Shown here: one piece after another, positions 37,048-47,599 of the stretch | How the letters are laid out: each line of letters opens with the position of its first letter | Numbering within the stretch: the first letter of the stretch is position 1 | Source: Vicia villosa | Lineage: Eukaryota > Streptophyta > Magnoliopsida > Fabales > Fabaceae | Length of the DNA stretch: 64,000 nucleotides | NCBI RefSeq assembly: GCF_029867415.1 | Contig: NC_081185.1 | Coordinates: 118,461,987 to 118,525,986, forward strand | Reading direction: 5' to 3' | Made by a program: the position numbers and the translations under genes | Notes under the pieces: generated by a model | What the model saw: only the letters and a program-made list of their open reading frames with translations | Told to the model about the DNA's origin: nothing | The model's database searches: none

Positions 37048-39006
37048 AAGAGTGTAGTAAAAGAACGTCACTTTGAAAATCGAGGAAGTGGTGGAATTTC
37101 AATTTGAAAAACACTCTGCGGTTGTTCAATTCATTTGAATTGGAAATCATATCTCAAAATAGAATTGAAAAATTCTACAATTCAATACAGTAGTTAAGTA
37201 TTGACGGAGAAATAAGATATCATTCCAATTATTAAATGAAATTGTAATTAGATGATGGTGATTGTCATTTCACAATTCGAGGGACCAAAGTACTTAAAAA
37301 TTAGAAATAACATTTAAAAAAAAAAAGAGAGAAATGAAATAGAATAACACTACCAAATAATTATCAAAAACTTATCTATTAAATATTATAAACTATGAAT
37401 AAATATAATACATGAATCTATTATATCTATATATTGTAAAAATATTATTCTAGAGAAATTAAAAAATAAAAAGTTTTTGTAAAGTTTTAAAATCTAAATT
37501 ATTAAAAAAATTAATTAAAATATTTAAATAAATGTTTTGGATGGATGGACATCCATCCACTAAAAAATATTAATGGATGGATTGGATTGGATTTTAATCT
37601 TAATGGATGGATTGGATTGGACTTTTTAGATGAAGATTTAGTGGATTGTTAATGGACTAATGGATTGATTAGATCCATCCATTAGCAATCCAATCCATAT
37701 CCATCCGATCCATCCATTTTGCCACCCCTAGTTCTGAATGTCCTACTAATAAAGCTATATGGGTCAATTGGCTTGATCATGGCAAATTCTCTTAGTATCC
37801 TTTCTACCTAGTTAAATCCTATTAGTTCTACTTTTGATTTCTCACATTTAATATACATCATCTCTGAATGAAAAGTTTTGCTTGGATCCTTCACTCAACT
37901 AAAGATATGACTTTGGCTTTGATTCAGCTGACCATAAATTGATGCAAATATTAACACTGACTTTCATATGTGATGGGTTATTCTGTTACTTTCAAGTGTA
38001 ATTACTCTCGTTTCTGAGAATGTAGTTTTGGACCAAGATAATTTCCGGCCAACATTTACGATCCATTCCTCTGTTGGGATGGCTTGCTTCTGCGTGTCAT
38101 CATATGTGATGTATATTCACGTTTCCTTTTATTTTGACTTCTAAGATCTTCTGTTGAATACAATTGTTTATTTTTCACTTTGTTTTTTGTTAACATACTA
38201 TTATTTTTTATCTTTTAGCTACTGCCGGGAAAAACCTTTCACCAAGAAAATTATTCGCTTTCGTGACCACTCTGAATGATGAACTCTGTAAGTTAACTCT
38301 GAGGTGAGTATGCACTCTGAATGATGAACTCTGTAAGTTAACTCTGAGGTGAGTATTCTTTTTGCAGATAGTTGAAGATGATGAATTAAACTTGATTCAG
38401 ATTTTGGTACATGCATAAAATACTACTTGATACAGATTTTTGTAAATTAAACTTAATTAATAGATAATGACAGTGCATTGTAAGTTTTCAATTATCTCAT
38501 TCACTTATGACTAAAAACCTTGCTTAATACTTACAAACTATACCGCCAAAAAAGTCCAAGAAAAATATATCTACTCAACATGAAATCACTCAACCTTTGA
38601 ATTTTGATTTGTACTTTTTTTCTTTTTTACTTAGTTGACAAATGATTAGTAATAGCTTGGTTATTTGAATCTATTTTAGTAATGTGGCTATATAAGTACT
38701 TGTTACATAACATATTTAACAATTTGAATTTGTCTTATTCAAGTTCATTACATTTTAAATTATAATTGTATACCCATATTATGGTATTTTAATATATAAA
38801 GTATTAATATATAATTTATGATGTTTCAAAAATTTAATAAAATAAAAAATTATTTAATTTGAAATAGAAAGTACCTGCGGAAATTTTCCTGCGGAACTTC
38901 CTGCCAAAAATATTATCCACGGAGGTTTTAGCTGGGGACCAGAAACCGCAAGAAAATTTGAAAATTTTGCTCAAATCCGCAGGAAAACATAGTGTTTTTA
39001 GTAGTG

Positions 39007-39689
39007 CATGTAACATAACCATGAAATCTTTTATTTCCCAATAAATGATGATGACCCTTTGGTCAAATGCTTGTAGAATAGGTCTAGAAAACTTCACAAA
39101 TCAAAATTGAGTCAACGGTCAACAGTTAACCAAAAGTCAACAGTTGACCAAAAGTCAATTATACCCAAATTTTGTTGTTTTTCTCGTAATAGATTCTTTT
39201 CTCCGTAATGAAGCTTGTAACAAATTGCAATGTATTCCATTTGTCCATGAATGAAGACTCCCCTTTTTATGATGTGCATCAATAGCCATACTTTAAGTAT
39301 GAATGGAGATTCCAAAGCTTAGGTCAAAAAGTCAACTTTGAAAGTTGACTTTGACTAAAAAATCAACTTTGAAAGTTGACTTTAACTAAAAAGTCAACTG
39401 TATCCCAATATCTTCTTTACTAAGCAAACAAATACCAAGAACCCTTATAACATAGGACTTGTCATAGAGTGAAGCCTTGATCCAATAGCGTCCTATGGAA
39501 TTTTGCACGTTAGGTGATGACTAACAATTAACCTTAGTTGCATGATTAATACCAAAGTGTTGAACCATAGAATTCAAATCCAAGCCTTATGGACCTTTTG
39601 AACGAATGTATGCAGATGAATGCAGGTGAATTTGAAAGCATAAGCCAGATGAAATTGCAAGAGAGGTAGGGCTAATTTGAGGTATGACC
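39007..39689 (-). mobile_element. LTR C, segment 3 (LTR start, U3 side)
   Basis: At 39670-39688 the minus strand reads GTCATACCTCAAATTAGCC, matching the LTR start TGTCATACCCCAA of LTR B. Internal-region sequence follows at higher coordinates after the hAT-like insertion, so this is the 3' LTR of a minus-strand element. It contains a cluster of TTGAC cores (39112-39400). Confidence 0.6.
39112..39400. promoter_or_regulatory. Cluster of W-box-like TTGAC sites and GTCAACTTT palindromes
   Basis: About eleven TTGAC(C/T) cores occur on either strand within 290 bp, for example GTCAACGGTCAAC, AGTTGACC and TTGACTTTGACT. GTCAACTTTGAAAGTTGAC (39331-39349) is a near-perfect palindrome, repeated 31 bp later with one change. 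W boxes are WRKY factor sites; the function here is inferred from motif density only. Confidence 0.5.
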
Positions 39690-40397
39690 GTTAGGGGTGT
39701 TCAAAAATATGGTTAATTTAATTGTATACTTGAACTAAACTATATTGCACCATAAAAAATTGAACCACTTAAATGGTTAATAAAATGACCCATTTAATTT
39801 AAACAATTCAAATTCAGTTTAAAACCGGTTCAGAATCAATTTTCTTTTTATAAATTAGTTTCTCATAAAAAGAATAAAAAATTAATTGATAGTAAAATAA
39901 CTTTTCTAAAAATAAAAGGTAATAATATTTTTGAATTTTTTTAAAAAAATTTAAAATGAAAAACTCCAAAAATGAAAATAAATTCTCAAAAGCATTTGTT
40001 TCCCTGAAAAAAAAAAAAAAGGAAAAAAAATATCGGTCACTTCTCACACGAGACTCTACCAAGTCCCTCATCATTGGACAATAATCTAAAACCGTTAGAT
40101 TAAATAGATTTGTGTTTTTTCTAGACAATACCACACTAGATTAGGCCTCCATGCAAATTATTTCTCATTACTAAACAAGTGTTCTCAACATTTTTTATTA
40201 TCTCTCTGGAAAAGAAAAAAACTAAGCATGTCGTTAACTATCTTATCAATTCCTATATCTCAAATAATATGCAAAAACATAATTGCAATCATCTTCGGAA
40301 TTTTTTTTTAATAAATAGTTTTTTTAAAAGAAAATTAAAAAAAAATCAATTTTTCAAAATATTTACGCAAATGTCCACTTTTTTGCTATTTTAACAC

Positions 40398-40503
40398 GTT
40401 GTCGCCGGGGGGTGGCGACAACACTATTTGTTTACTGAAGTCGCCATTGGGCCTGGCGAACATGTACAAAAAATGGGTGTTGTCGCCACCCCCTGGCGAC
40501 AAC
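40398..40503. repeat. Hairpin series in the left MULE TIR
   Basis: Stem GTTGTCGCC...GGCGACAAC occurs at 40398-40422 and 40479-40503, 81 bp apart, with a shorter TCGCCA...TGGCGA stem between them (about 40441-40459). A further GGCGACAAC half-site is at 40587-40595. The right TIR mirrors this (hairpins from 44190 and 44272). Confidence 0.85.
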
Positions 40504-40616
40504 ACCTCCTTTCTTTTTTATGTCTTCAAATTTTTTATTCAATTTTTTTTACCTTCATGCGTGGGCCCAAGCCGCCTCCTTGGGTGGCGACAACACTAAA
40601 TTGAGAATTTTTTCCC

Positions 40617-40624
40617 TATAAATA
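40617..40624 (+). promoter_or_regulatory. TATA box for the left MULE ORF
   Basis: TATAAATA, 70 bp before the ATG at 40694. A CT-rich leader follows (CCATTCCTCC, AATCTCTCC). This is good plant promoter layout just inside the TIR. Confidence 0.65.
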
Positions 40625-40693
40625 GCAGTCCATTCCTCCATCAAAATTCATTAATCTCTCCACAAATTTTCTCATTTTCCCTGCACATAGTTC

Positions 40694-41047
40694 ATGTCTC
40701 GCATAAGGTCGGACTCATGGCACCGAACATCATCCAGTCGTCCCATGTCGGCCCCGAAATACAAAAGATGTTATGGGCATGTTATTTTCTCTCTGGTCAA
40801 ATCTCCTATGTCGATTATGTTTTGGAACATTCGTACCTTCAACAACCTAAAGAGGACTCTGATGTCACAGTTAAAGGGGGAGTATAGTCCCGGAGAAGAA
40901 ATCAAAAGGATCTAGAAGCTTAGAACAAGGGTGTCGCTTATGACCGAAGAGACGATACGTTGGTGGGTTGATGTGAAAACCGACCTTGATACTGAACAAA
41001 AAATGGATGGAACAGATGACATTGTTTTAACCGTTGTAATTTCTTAG
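40694..41047 (+). pseudogene. Small MULE-encoded ORF of unknown function, one internal stop
   Basis: ATG at 40694 with a TATA box and leader upstream. The frame reads 73 codons (MSRIRSDSWHRTSSSRPMSA start, then YKRCYGHVIFSLVKSP and LKGEYSPGEEIKRI) to a TAG at 40913, and stays open afterwards (TRVSLMTEETIRWWVDVKTD) to a TAG at 41045, 117 codons in all. The first TAG could be a former CAG. The family is not recognised; there is no obvious domain. It is not part of the transposase, which lies on the other strand. Confidence 0.5.
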
Positions 41048-41235
41048 ATTTTAATTGTTTGTTGTGTTGTTGTTTTAGTCATTGTGTTGTTTATTCAATT
41101 GTTGGTTTTAGTTGAAATTTTATTTCTAGTTATTGTTTATGTTATTTGTCATGTGTGTTGTAACTCATCTGACTAATGAAAAAAAAAGTCCATTTCATTG
41201 GTAAAATAAATTACAAATAACATTGAACCTAACAA

Positions 41236-42112
41236 CTATGTTGTGGAATTAGATCCACGATTGGGACACTTGTTCTTATTATGTCCTACCTCACAACATA
41301 TACTACACTTCCTTTGCATTTTTTCAGTGGCGTCCATTTCGGTTCTAATACGCTTGCTGTTTGGTCTACCGCTTTTATTTCGGCGCATTAAATCGTTGTG
41401 CCAAACTGTTTCCCCTTCGTACACAGGCCAATATGACTCCATCGCTACCACCAGAAAGTAATTTTCGTATACGTTGAGTAACGTTGATACCTTGTAAATG
41501 GGTGATACCAATGGTAGTGCATCAACGTGATTATGTGAGCATGTTGCAATGACATGTGAGCAAGGCATGCGATACGCTTAAAATTGGCCATGAAGGTCGA
41601 ACTCTATAACTCGATGAGTGTTTCCCTTGGCAGATTCCTGTTGTACATATTTCATGCAGACATCGTTGTATACCTGTTGTGTTTGTAACACAGAATTCCA
41701 CCGCTTACCTCTTGTGGCGAACAAAGTTGCCATCCGAAAATATGTTGCACTCACCAAAACCGTTACAGGTAGGTTTCGTATGCCCTTGAAAATGTCATTC
41801 ATTGATTTCACAAGATTTGTAGTCATGTGGCCCCACCTCGCCCCATCGTCGTATGACCTAGTCCATCTCGCTCTGTCAATGCTGTCAATCCACCTCCCCG
41901 CATCTGGGTTTGACAACGCTATTTCACGGCGGTAGTATTGAAATCCAGGTTGGTTTAAGGCATACCCCGCATTCACCAAATGGTTCTTCAAAAAGTTTTC
42001 TTTGATCTCTCGCATAAATTTTGTGCGATATGCCTAATACAGTAGACATGCGTAGACGGGGGGTCGTGCCAACAAATGGAAAACCAGTGTTTGGAAATGT
42101 CCAACAACCCAA
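41236..42112 (-). pseudogene. MURA-like transposase, C-terminal part, frameshifted (copy 1)
   Basis: The minus strand encodes the end of a MULE transposase: ENFLKNHLVNAGYALNQPG, RWIDSIDRARWTRSYDDGARW, GHMTTNLVKSMNDIFKGIRN, LPVTVLVSATYFRMATLF, then the SWIM zinc finger end (YRMPCSHVIATC) and a CCHC knuckle (CSICCEVGHNKNKC, CX2CX4HX4C). Defects are a TAA stop between GQF and AYRMPCSH at about 41577 and a missing A near 42016 that shifts the frame upstream. Copy 2 has that A. The N-terminal and DDE catalytic region is absent; at about 42112 the sequence changes to PMD coding on the other strand. Confidence 0.85.
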
Positions 42113-43891
42113 TGCTCTATGGGAGAAATTGTTGGGTGTAGATTTAATTGAGGGTGAGGGCAGAGAAAGAGGGAGAGGCCAAGGTATTAAGCTATCGACC
42201 CTTAAAGAACGTTATGACGCAATTGCGTTGGACCAGTTTTCTAACGAAAAAGAAAAAATAAGTAAAGCTAGAATTTATATTATGTTATTATTTGGTAAGT
42301 TTCTATTTCCCAAAGGCACGGGGAATAGTGTAAATTTTATGTACTTGTCTTTGCTTGAGGACATTGATGAAATCAAGACGTATAGTTGGGGTTCTGCGGT
42401 GTTGGCTTACCTCTACAGCTCCTTTTGCAAAAATGAAAAAAATGATAGTTGTACATTTTATGGATGTGCATTCTTGCTACAAACATGGGGATGGTGGAGA
42501 TGCCAGTATTAGCCCCTGAAAACCCGCACATATACATCTTCCCTCACGCGTCAAGGTAATTTAATGATCTTATTTCATTTAGTGTATTTATTCTATTATT
42601 AATTGTAACTATATTGATTTTTATTTTTGGATGTGTTTAGGTTTAATGCAACTGGGTTGGATTACACCAAAACGCCTGTAAACAAAATATTTTTTTACCG
42701 CCAACTCTTGAATCGACTTCGACCCCAAGATGTAATACCACTAAAACTTTCCAATATCTAACTATATTTGTAAAATAAACCATCTTCTCTAATTTGTAAT
42801 TAATTTTTTTTACGTTGTAGTTTATTTGGAGACCATACTTGGAATTGGGCCATGAACCCGAGCCAACAGATGCGGCTGTTTGGACAGAAAAATCACCTAT
42901 CATATGGTTCACCACTGTGGAGATGCACCAAAGTGACCATGTCAAGCTTCAATTCGGCATGCATCAAAATATCCCCGACCCCCCTGAGTGTTTGGAACCT
43001 TGGCATCTGCAAAAGGTCAGCCAACAGTGGTACATAAAAAATCGGAAGACATTCGCTAAAGAGTTCCGTAAAATATGGGCCCGTCGTTCCACCAATGTCC
43101 TACATTTTCCTGTGGCGCCGACCGAAATGAAACCAATAGCTGAATATGTCAACTAGTACAGAACGGTCACAAATCCTGAAATGTTTGTGTCTGACCCTTT
43201 CTATTTGGCAGACCCGCGAGCACAACAACCGTATTTCCAACAACAACAACCATAAATTTTCCAACAACAACAACTACCACAAAATTTCCAACAAAAACAA
43301 CCACCACCGAATTTCCAACAACAACCACCACCGAATTTCCCACAAAATCACCAAAAACAATATTACCAACAACAACAACCAAATTACCAACAACAACCAA
43401 TAAACCAACAACAACCTATTTACCAACAATAGCAACAACAACAATACCACCAACAACAATAATTTCAAACTCAACCACAAACTCAACCCCACCACCTACG
43501 CTTCCAAGATCTCAATGTGGCGGGCTCTTCCAGATCACCACCACTTACCCCCGACATAGGCATACATGAAGAATACGCGCCATACAGCTCATTCGACCAA
43601 CAAACATCACAATACCCCAACCAACCATTGAACTTCAACAAACCACCACAACCATTGTATTTTAACCAACCCGATTCCACCACCAACTACCCAAGACCAA
43701 ACTTCGAGGCCGCACCCACCAGGAGAAATTTCGTCCCACCAAGACAAAGCTTTGAAGGCGTCGCGGGCACCCGCCTTTCCTATAGAGGGAATTCTATAGG
43801 TCAAGGACGGCTAACAGATTTTATAGACCCGGAGTGCATTGAGGGTCATCGACCCAAACACAAGAGGAACCAAATAGAGGGGGCGTCGTAG
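42112..43891 (+). pseudogene. Plant mobile domain (PMD, MAIN-like) gene, N-terminally truncated (copy 1)
   Basis: Three exons by splice signals: 42112-42555, 42641-42731 and 42821-43891. The first encodes WEKLLGVDLIEGEG, GQGIKLSTLKERYD, ARIYIMLLFGKFLFP, GNSVNFMYLSLLEDIDEI and YSWGSAVLAYLYSSFC, a recognisable PMD pattern. A one-base shift follows near 42498 before APENPHIYIFPHAS. Exon 3 encodes FIWRPYLELGHE, PIIWFTTVEMHQSDHVKLQFG and a Gln/Asn/Pro-rich tail. In-frame stops at about 43155, 43252, 43430 and 43460 fit CAA/CAG to TAA/TAG or TGG to TAG changes. PMD proteins such as MAIN/MAIL1 act in genome stability and silencing, and PMD is often carried by transposons. Confidence 0.85.
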
Positions 43892-44189
43892 GAATAGGGG
43901 AGCACTACCAACTCGTGAGCCGTCTATACGAGTTATTAGACCTCCTTCGAGCGGATCGTACCAGGGTCACCCACGCTTGGTCATTCGAAATTTTATTCTT
44001 ATGATTAATGTAATTGTACTTTTTTATTTTAATATAAATTACTTGTTTTTTATTTTAATATGAATTACATGTTTTTTATTTATATTATTTTTCTAACTAA
44101 CAAATTAAAGTCAATAAATATAATACACAAAACAATAATAATAGAGAAAAGAATTGAATAAAAAATTTGAAAAAAAACAGAAAGGAGGT

Positions 44190-44297
44190 GTTGTCGCCGG
44201 GAGGGTGGCGACAACACCCATTTTTTTAACATGTTCGCCAGGCCCAATAGCGACTTCTTTAAGCAGATAGTGTTGTCGCCACCCCCTGGCGACAACG
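44190..44297. repeat. Hairpin series in the right MULE TIR
   Basis: GTTGTCGCC stems start at 44190 and 44272, 82 bp apart, with a TTCGCCA...TAGCGAC partial stem between them. It mirrors the left TIR. Confidence 0.85.
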
Positions 44298-44786
44298 TGT
44301 TAATATAGCAAAAAAGTGGACATTTGCGTAAATATTTTGAAAAGTTGGTTATTTTTGATTTTTTTTTAAACTAGTTATTAAAAAAAAAATCTCATCTTCG
44401 TGTCTCATCTAGCATTTTTCCCTTTTGAATCAAACCTTCAATTTAATTTTAATGGAAAAATTGAAGACCAAAACAATCATAAATTTCTATCCAAAGTAAA
44501 TCTGGAATAAAAAAATTCCTGGAAATAAAAAAAATCGATTTTTTTTTTAAAATACATATCATGAAAATATTGTTTTTAATTTTTTTTTGAAATTTAAAAA
44601 TTGACTTTAAAAGAGTTTAAAATATGAAATTGGTTTAAAATTGCAAACTAATTATAAACTAGTTTTAAATTGAATTGAAAGCATTTTGACAGTTGACTGG
44701 ATTTTTATTGAAGTGGTTATTGCAAACTGAACTGAACCATAAATGTGGTTTGGTTCAATGCAGTTCTTGAACCATGAACACCACTA

Positions 44787-44979
44787 ATGAAAGATATCTT
44801 ATTTAATCATCTTAAACCTGGAGGTATGAATGGAAACGGTCTTCAGACATTCAAGGTAGAAGAGGATTAAATACAAACACCTGAAAATTTATCATGTGAA
44901 GAGAAAATGCATAAGTGTTGTGATATTCCTTGAGGATTTACTGAGAAGGTTTGTGAAAATAAAATATGGTGATGAATTG
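44787..44979 (-). mobile_element. Retroelement internal sequence next to LTR C
   Basis: From 44787 the sequence resembles, from memory, the stretch that follows such LTRs in legumes (TTATTTAATCATCTTAAACC ...). It leads into the minisatellites. No coding sequence. Confidence 0.4.
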
Positions 44980-45650
44980 GTGGTTATTTCTAACGTGGCA
45001 ATGATGCCCATACAAGAGAAAGATCATCTTTAACTCGGTGACCGGTGATGTCTGTTGGGAAAGGAATGATTGGCGTCAGTACGATGATTGGACTACCAGC
45101 AACTCGGTGGTTGTGAAAGAAATTAGTGTGGTGAATGAGGTAAGATCAACTCGGTGGTTGGAAAACAAACATTAATACAGTTACTTAAAACAGTACGGTT
45201 ACTAGGATAAGATCAACTTAATGGTTGAGAAAACAATCATCATTATGGTTACTGGAATAATATCAACTTGGTGGTTGGAAAATAAGCATAAGTAGGGTTA
45301 CTGGCACAATATCAGCTTGCTGGTTGGAAAACAAACATCAATACGGTTATTGGGACAAATATCAACCTAGTGGTTAAGAAAATAAACACCAGTGGTTTCA
45401 AAATAAACATCAGTATAGTTACTGGGATAATATCAACTCGGTGGTTGGAACACAAACATCGGTATGATTACTGGAACAGTGTCAACTCGGTGGTTGGAAA
45501 ATAAACATTAGTATGGTTATTGGAATAATATCAACTCGATGATTTGAAAAGAAACATCAGTAGGGTTACTGGAATCAGTATAGTTACTGGGATGATATCA
45601 ACTCGGGGGTTAGAAAATAAGCATTAGTAGGGTTACCAAAATAAACAATC
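44980..45650. repeat. Minisatellite 1, CAACTCGGTGGTTGG units of about 50 bp
   Basis: Degenerate tandem units contain (T)CAACTCGGTGGTTGGAAA and GGTTACTGG(A/G)ATAATAT. Unit length varies around 50 bp. It fades into the 30-bp array on the right and reappears briefly at about 46165-46250. Confidence 0.85.
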
Positions 45651-46170
45651 ATCAATAAGGTTACTAGAAGACAAATAATCATCAGTAAGGTTATTGGAAG
45701 ACAATCATCAATAGGGTTATTGGAAGACACACAATCATTAGTAGGGTTACTGGAAAACCATCAATCCTCAGTAGGGTTACTGGAAGACAAACAATCATCA
45801 GGAGGGTTACTAGAAGAAAAACAATCATTAGTAGGGTTATTGGAAGAAAAACAATCATCAGTAGGGTTACTAGAATACAAACAATCATCAGTATGGTTAC
45901 TGGAAGATGACCAATCATCATTAGGGTTACTAGAAGAAGACCAATCATCAGTAGGCTTACTGGAACAAAAACAATTATCCTTAGGGTTACTAGAAGACAA
46001 ACAATCACCAGTACGGTTACTGGGAGACAAACAATTGTCAGTGGGGTTACATGAAGACAACCAATCATTAGTTGGACTACTGGAAGAAAAACAATCACCA
46101 GTAGGTTTACTGGAAGACAGTCATTAGTAGGGTTATTGGAAGACAAACAATCACCAATAGAGTTACTGGA
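45650..46170. repeat. Minisatellite 2, 30-bp unit
   Basis: About 17 units of a 30-bp repeat (CAATCATCAGTAGGGTTACT plus GGAAGACAAA). Because 30 is a multiple of three, frames stay open on both strands. The plus frame reads repeats of QSSVGLLEDK from 45720 to 46127. These frames are by-products of the repeat and I do not call them genes. Confidence 0.92.
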
Positions 46171-46739
46171 ATAATACCAACTCGGTGGTCGAAAAGTAAC
46201 GACTATTATTAGTGTGGTGACTGAACTAACATCAACATGGTGGTTGAAAAATAAATGATTATTATCAGCACGACGACTGGAATGACTTCAACTTGGTAGT
46301 AAAAAGAGAAATGATAATATCAACACGGCGACTGGGGAAATTGTATGACATTGGCACGTTGACCGAATAGTAACTTTGTAATATCAATATGGTGCCTGGA
46401 AAGCAAGAAAGGATATTAGCGCGGTGGCTACTTTACTGGGGATAAAAAGGAATGTGAGCATGGTATTTGGAAGAGGACTAAGATATTTCCAGCATTGTAG
46501 CTGGAAAATGAACAAAAGTATCAGCACGGTGGTTGGACAAGAAATTGTATGACATCAACAAAGTGCGGTGACTTTGCTGGGGAGTTGAATTATAAAGTAT
46601 TAGCACGATGGCTAGAAAGAAAACAAATTTAGGTAATATCAACGTGATGGCTAGGAAACAGATTTTGAGATATTGGCGAGGTGGCTGGAAAAGGATTGTA
46701 TGATATCAATACAACGGCTGGGGATTGAAAAAGGACATC

Positions 46740-47040
46740 AGTGTGTCAAGAATGAGAAACTCAAATAAGTCTCGTCAAGAAGACTTGATTATGTCTCGCC
46801 CGAGGGACTCAACTAAGTATCACATGTAGGATTTAATAAAGTATTGTCTGAGGGACTCAACTAAGTCTCACCTGATGGACTCAACTAATTCTAGCTTGAG
46901 GGACTCAACTAAGTCTCGTTAAGAAGATTCAACTAAGTCTTGCATGATGGACTTTACTAAGTATCACCTAAGGGGCTCAACTAAGTCTCTCCTAAGGGAC
47001 TCAACCAAGTCTCATTAGGAAAACTAGAGCCATGCACAAA
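46740..47040. repeat. Minisatellite 3, GGACTCAACTAAGTCTC units
   Basis: About eleven degenerate units of about 24-26 bp (GAGGGACTCAACTAAGTCTC). It follows minisatellites 1 and 2 after about 500 bp of related CGGTGGCTGG-type sequence. Confidence 0.88.
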
Positions 47041-47599
47041 ACTTTAATAAGGCTCCTCTAAAATGGAAAAAGGTGAGAAAGAAAGCTAAAACTATTCGGC
47101 TTCTCTGAGTCCTCATGATTGAGGGACTGTAAAGTGGTGTAATCGGAAGGATGTGTGGAGAGGGTATACGCTTCGCCTATCGACCCTTCTAGGTCACCAA
47201 TTTTCTGGTTCAAGGGCCCCTGAATTTCAAGGAATCAACTACAAATTCCTTGAGTGGTTGCTACATCCCAAGAAGTCTTTGGTCTAGGCTCAATGTGGCT
47301 ATATATACATTAGTACTACGATAAAGAAGAACAACCCAACTCCAATACAGAAATACATGCATACATAGTTTATCATCCCCTATGTGAGCTAGCTCTCAAC
47401 CTCACAACAAACCTTAAAACCTCTGACAACCCTTAATCATTAGTGGTTGTCTCGCATTTGTACTTTTAGCAAGTAATTATAAGTGTGTGTGTGTATACCT
47501 AAACATTCAATCATGTTTCACTATTATATTATTTTACTATTTTAATTATCCAACCATTTTTTAAAATATAAGTTGTTCCATTAGGAAATTAGGAATGTT
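47041..47599. other. Retroelement-like intergenic sequence
   Basis: No gene is seen. It is identical in both large copies apart from two substitutions and a GT microsatellite (about 47485) that is 2 bp longer in copy 2. Confidence 0.4.

Larger units (their letters stand above)
40298..44391. mobile_element. Mutator-like element (MULE) with transposase and PMD sequences, copy 1
   Basis: A perfect 9-bp TSD, TCATCTTCG (40289-40297 and 44392-44400), flanks TIRs of about 200 bp. The left end is GAATTTTTTTTTAATAAATAG, the right end GATTTTTTTTTTAATAACTAG on the minus strand. Each TIR carries hairpins built on GTTGTCGCC. Inside are a small plus-strand frame by the left TIR, a minus-strand MURA-like transposase remnant and a plus-strand plant mobile domain gene. 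A 9-bp TSD with long TIRs and a MURA-type protein define the superfamily. Confidence 0.93.
39692..44786. mobile_element. hAT-like element hosting the Mutator-like element (copy 1)
   Basis: It begins TAGGGGTGTTCAAAAATATGG and ends with the inverse of TAGTGGTGTTCATGG, with GGTTCAA-type repeats inside both ends. The 8-bp flanks ATGACCGT and ATGAAAGA match at only five positions, so the TSD is doubtful. Without the nested Mutator element it is about 1 kb and non-coding. It sits at the LTR C start, interrupting what should be the polypurine tract region. Confidence 0.65.

Noticed and set aside
43167..43495. Minus-strand frames rich in Val, Gly and Leu opposite the PMD tail
   Set aside because: They are shadows of the CAA-rich Gln/Asn tail of the PMD gene on the plus strand. 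The same applies at 59549-59877.
45691..46146. 151-codon hydrophobic minus-strand frame over the 30-bp minisatellite
   Set aside because: It arises because the unit is 30 bp and stop-free; no start context, promoter or domain.
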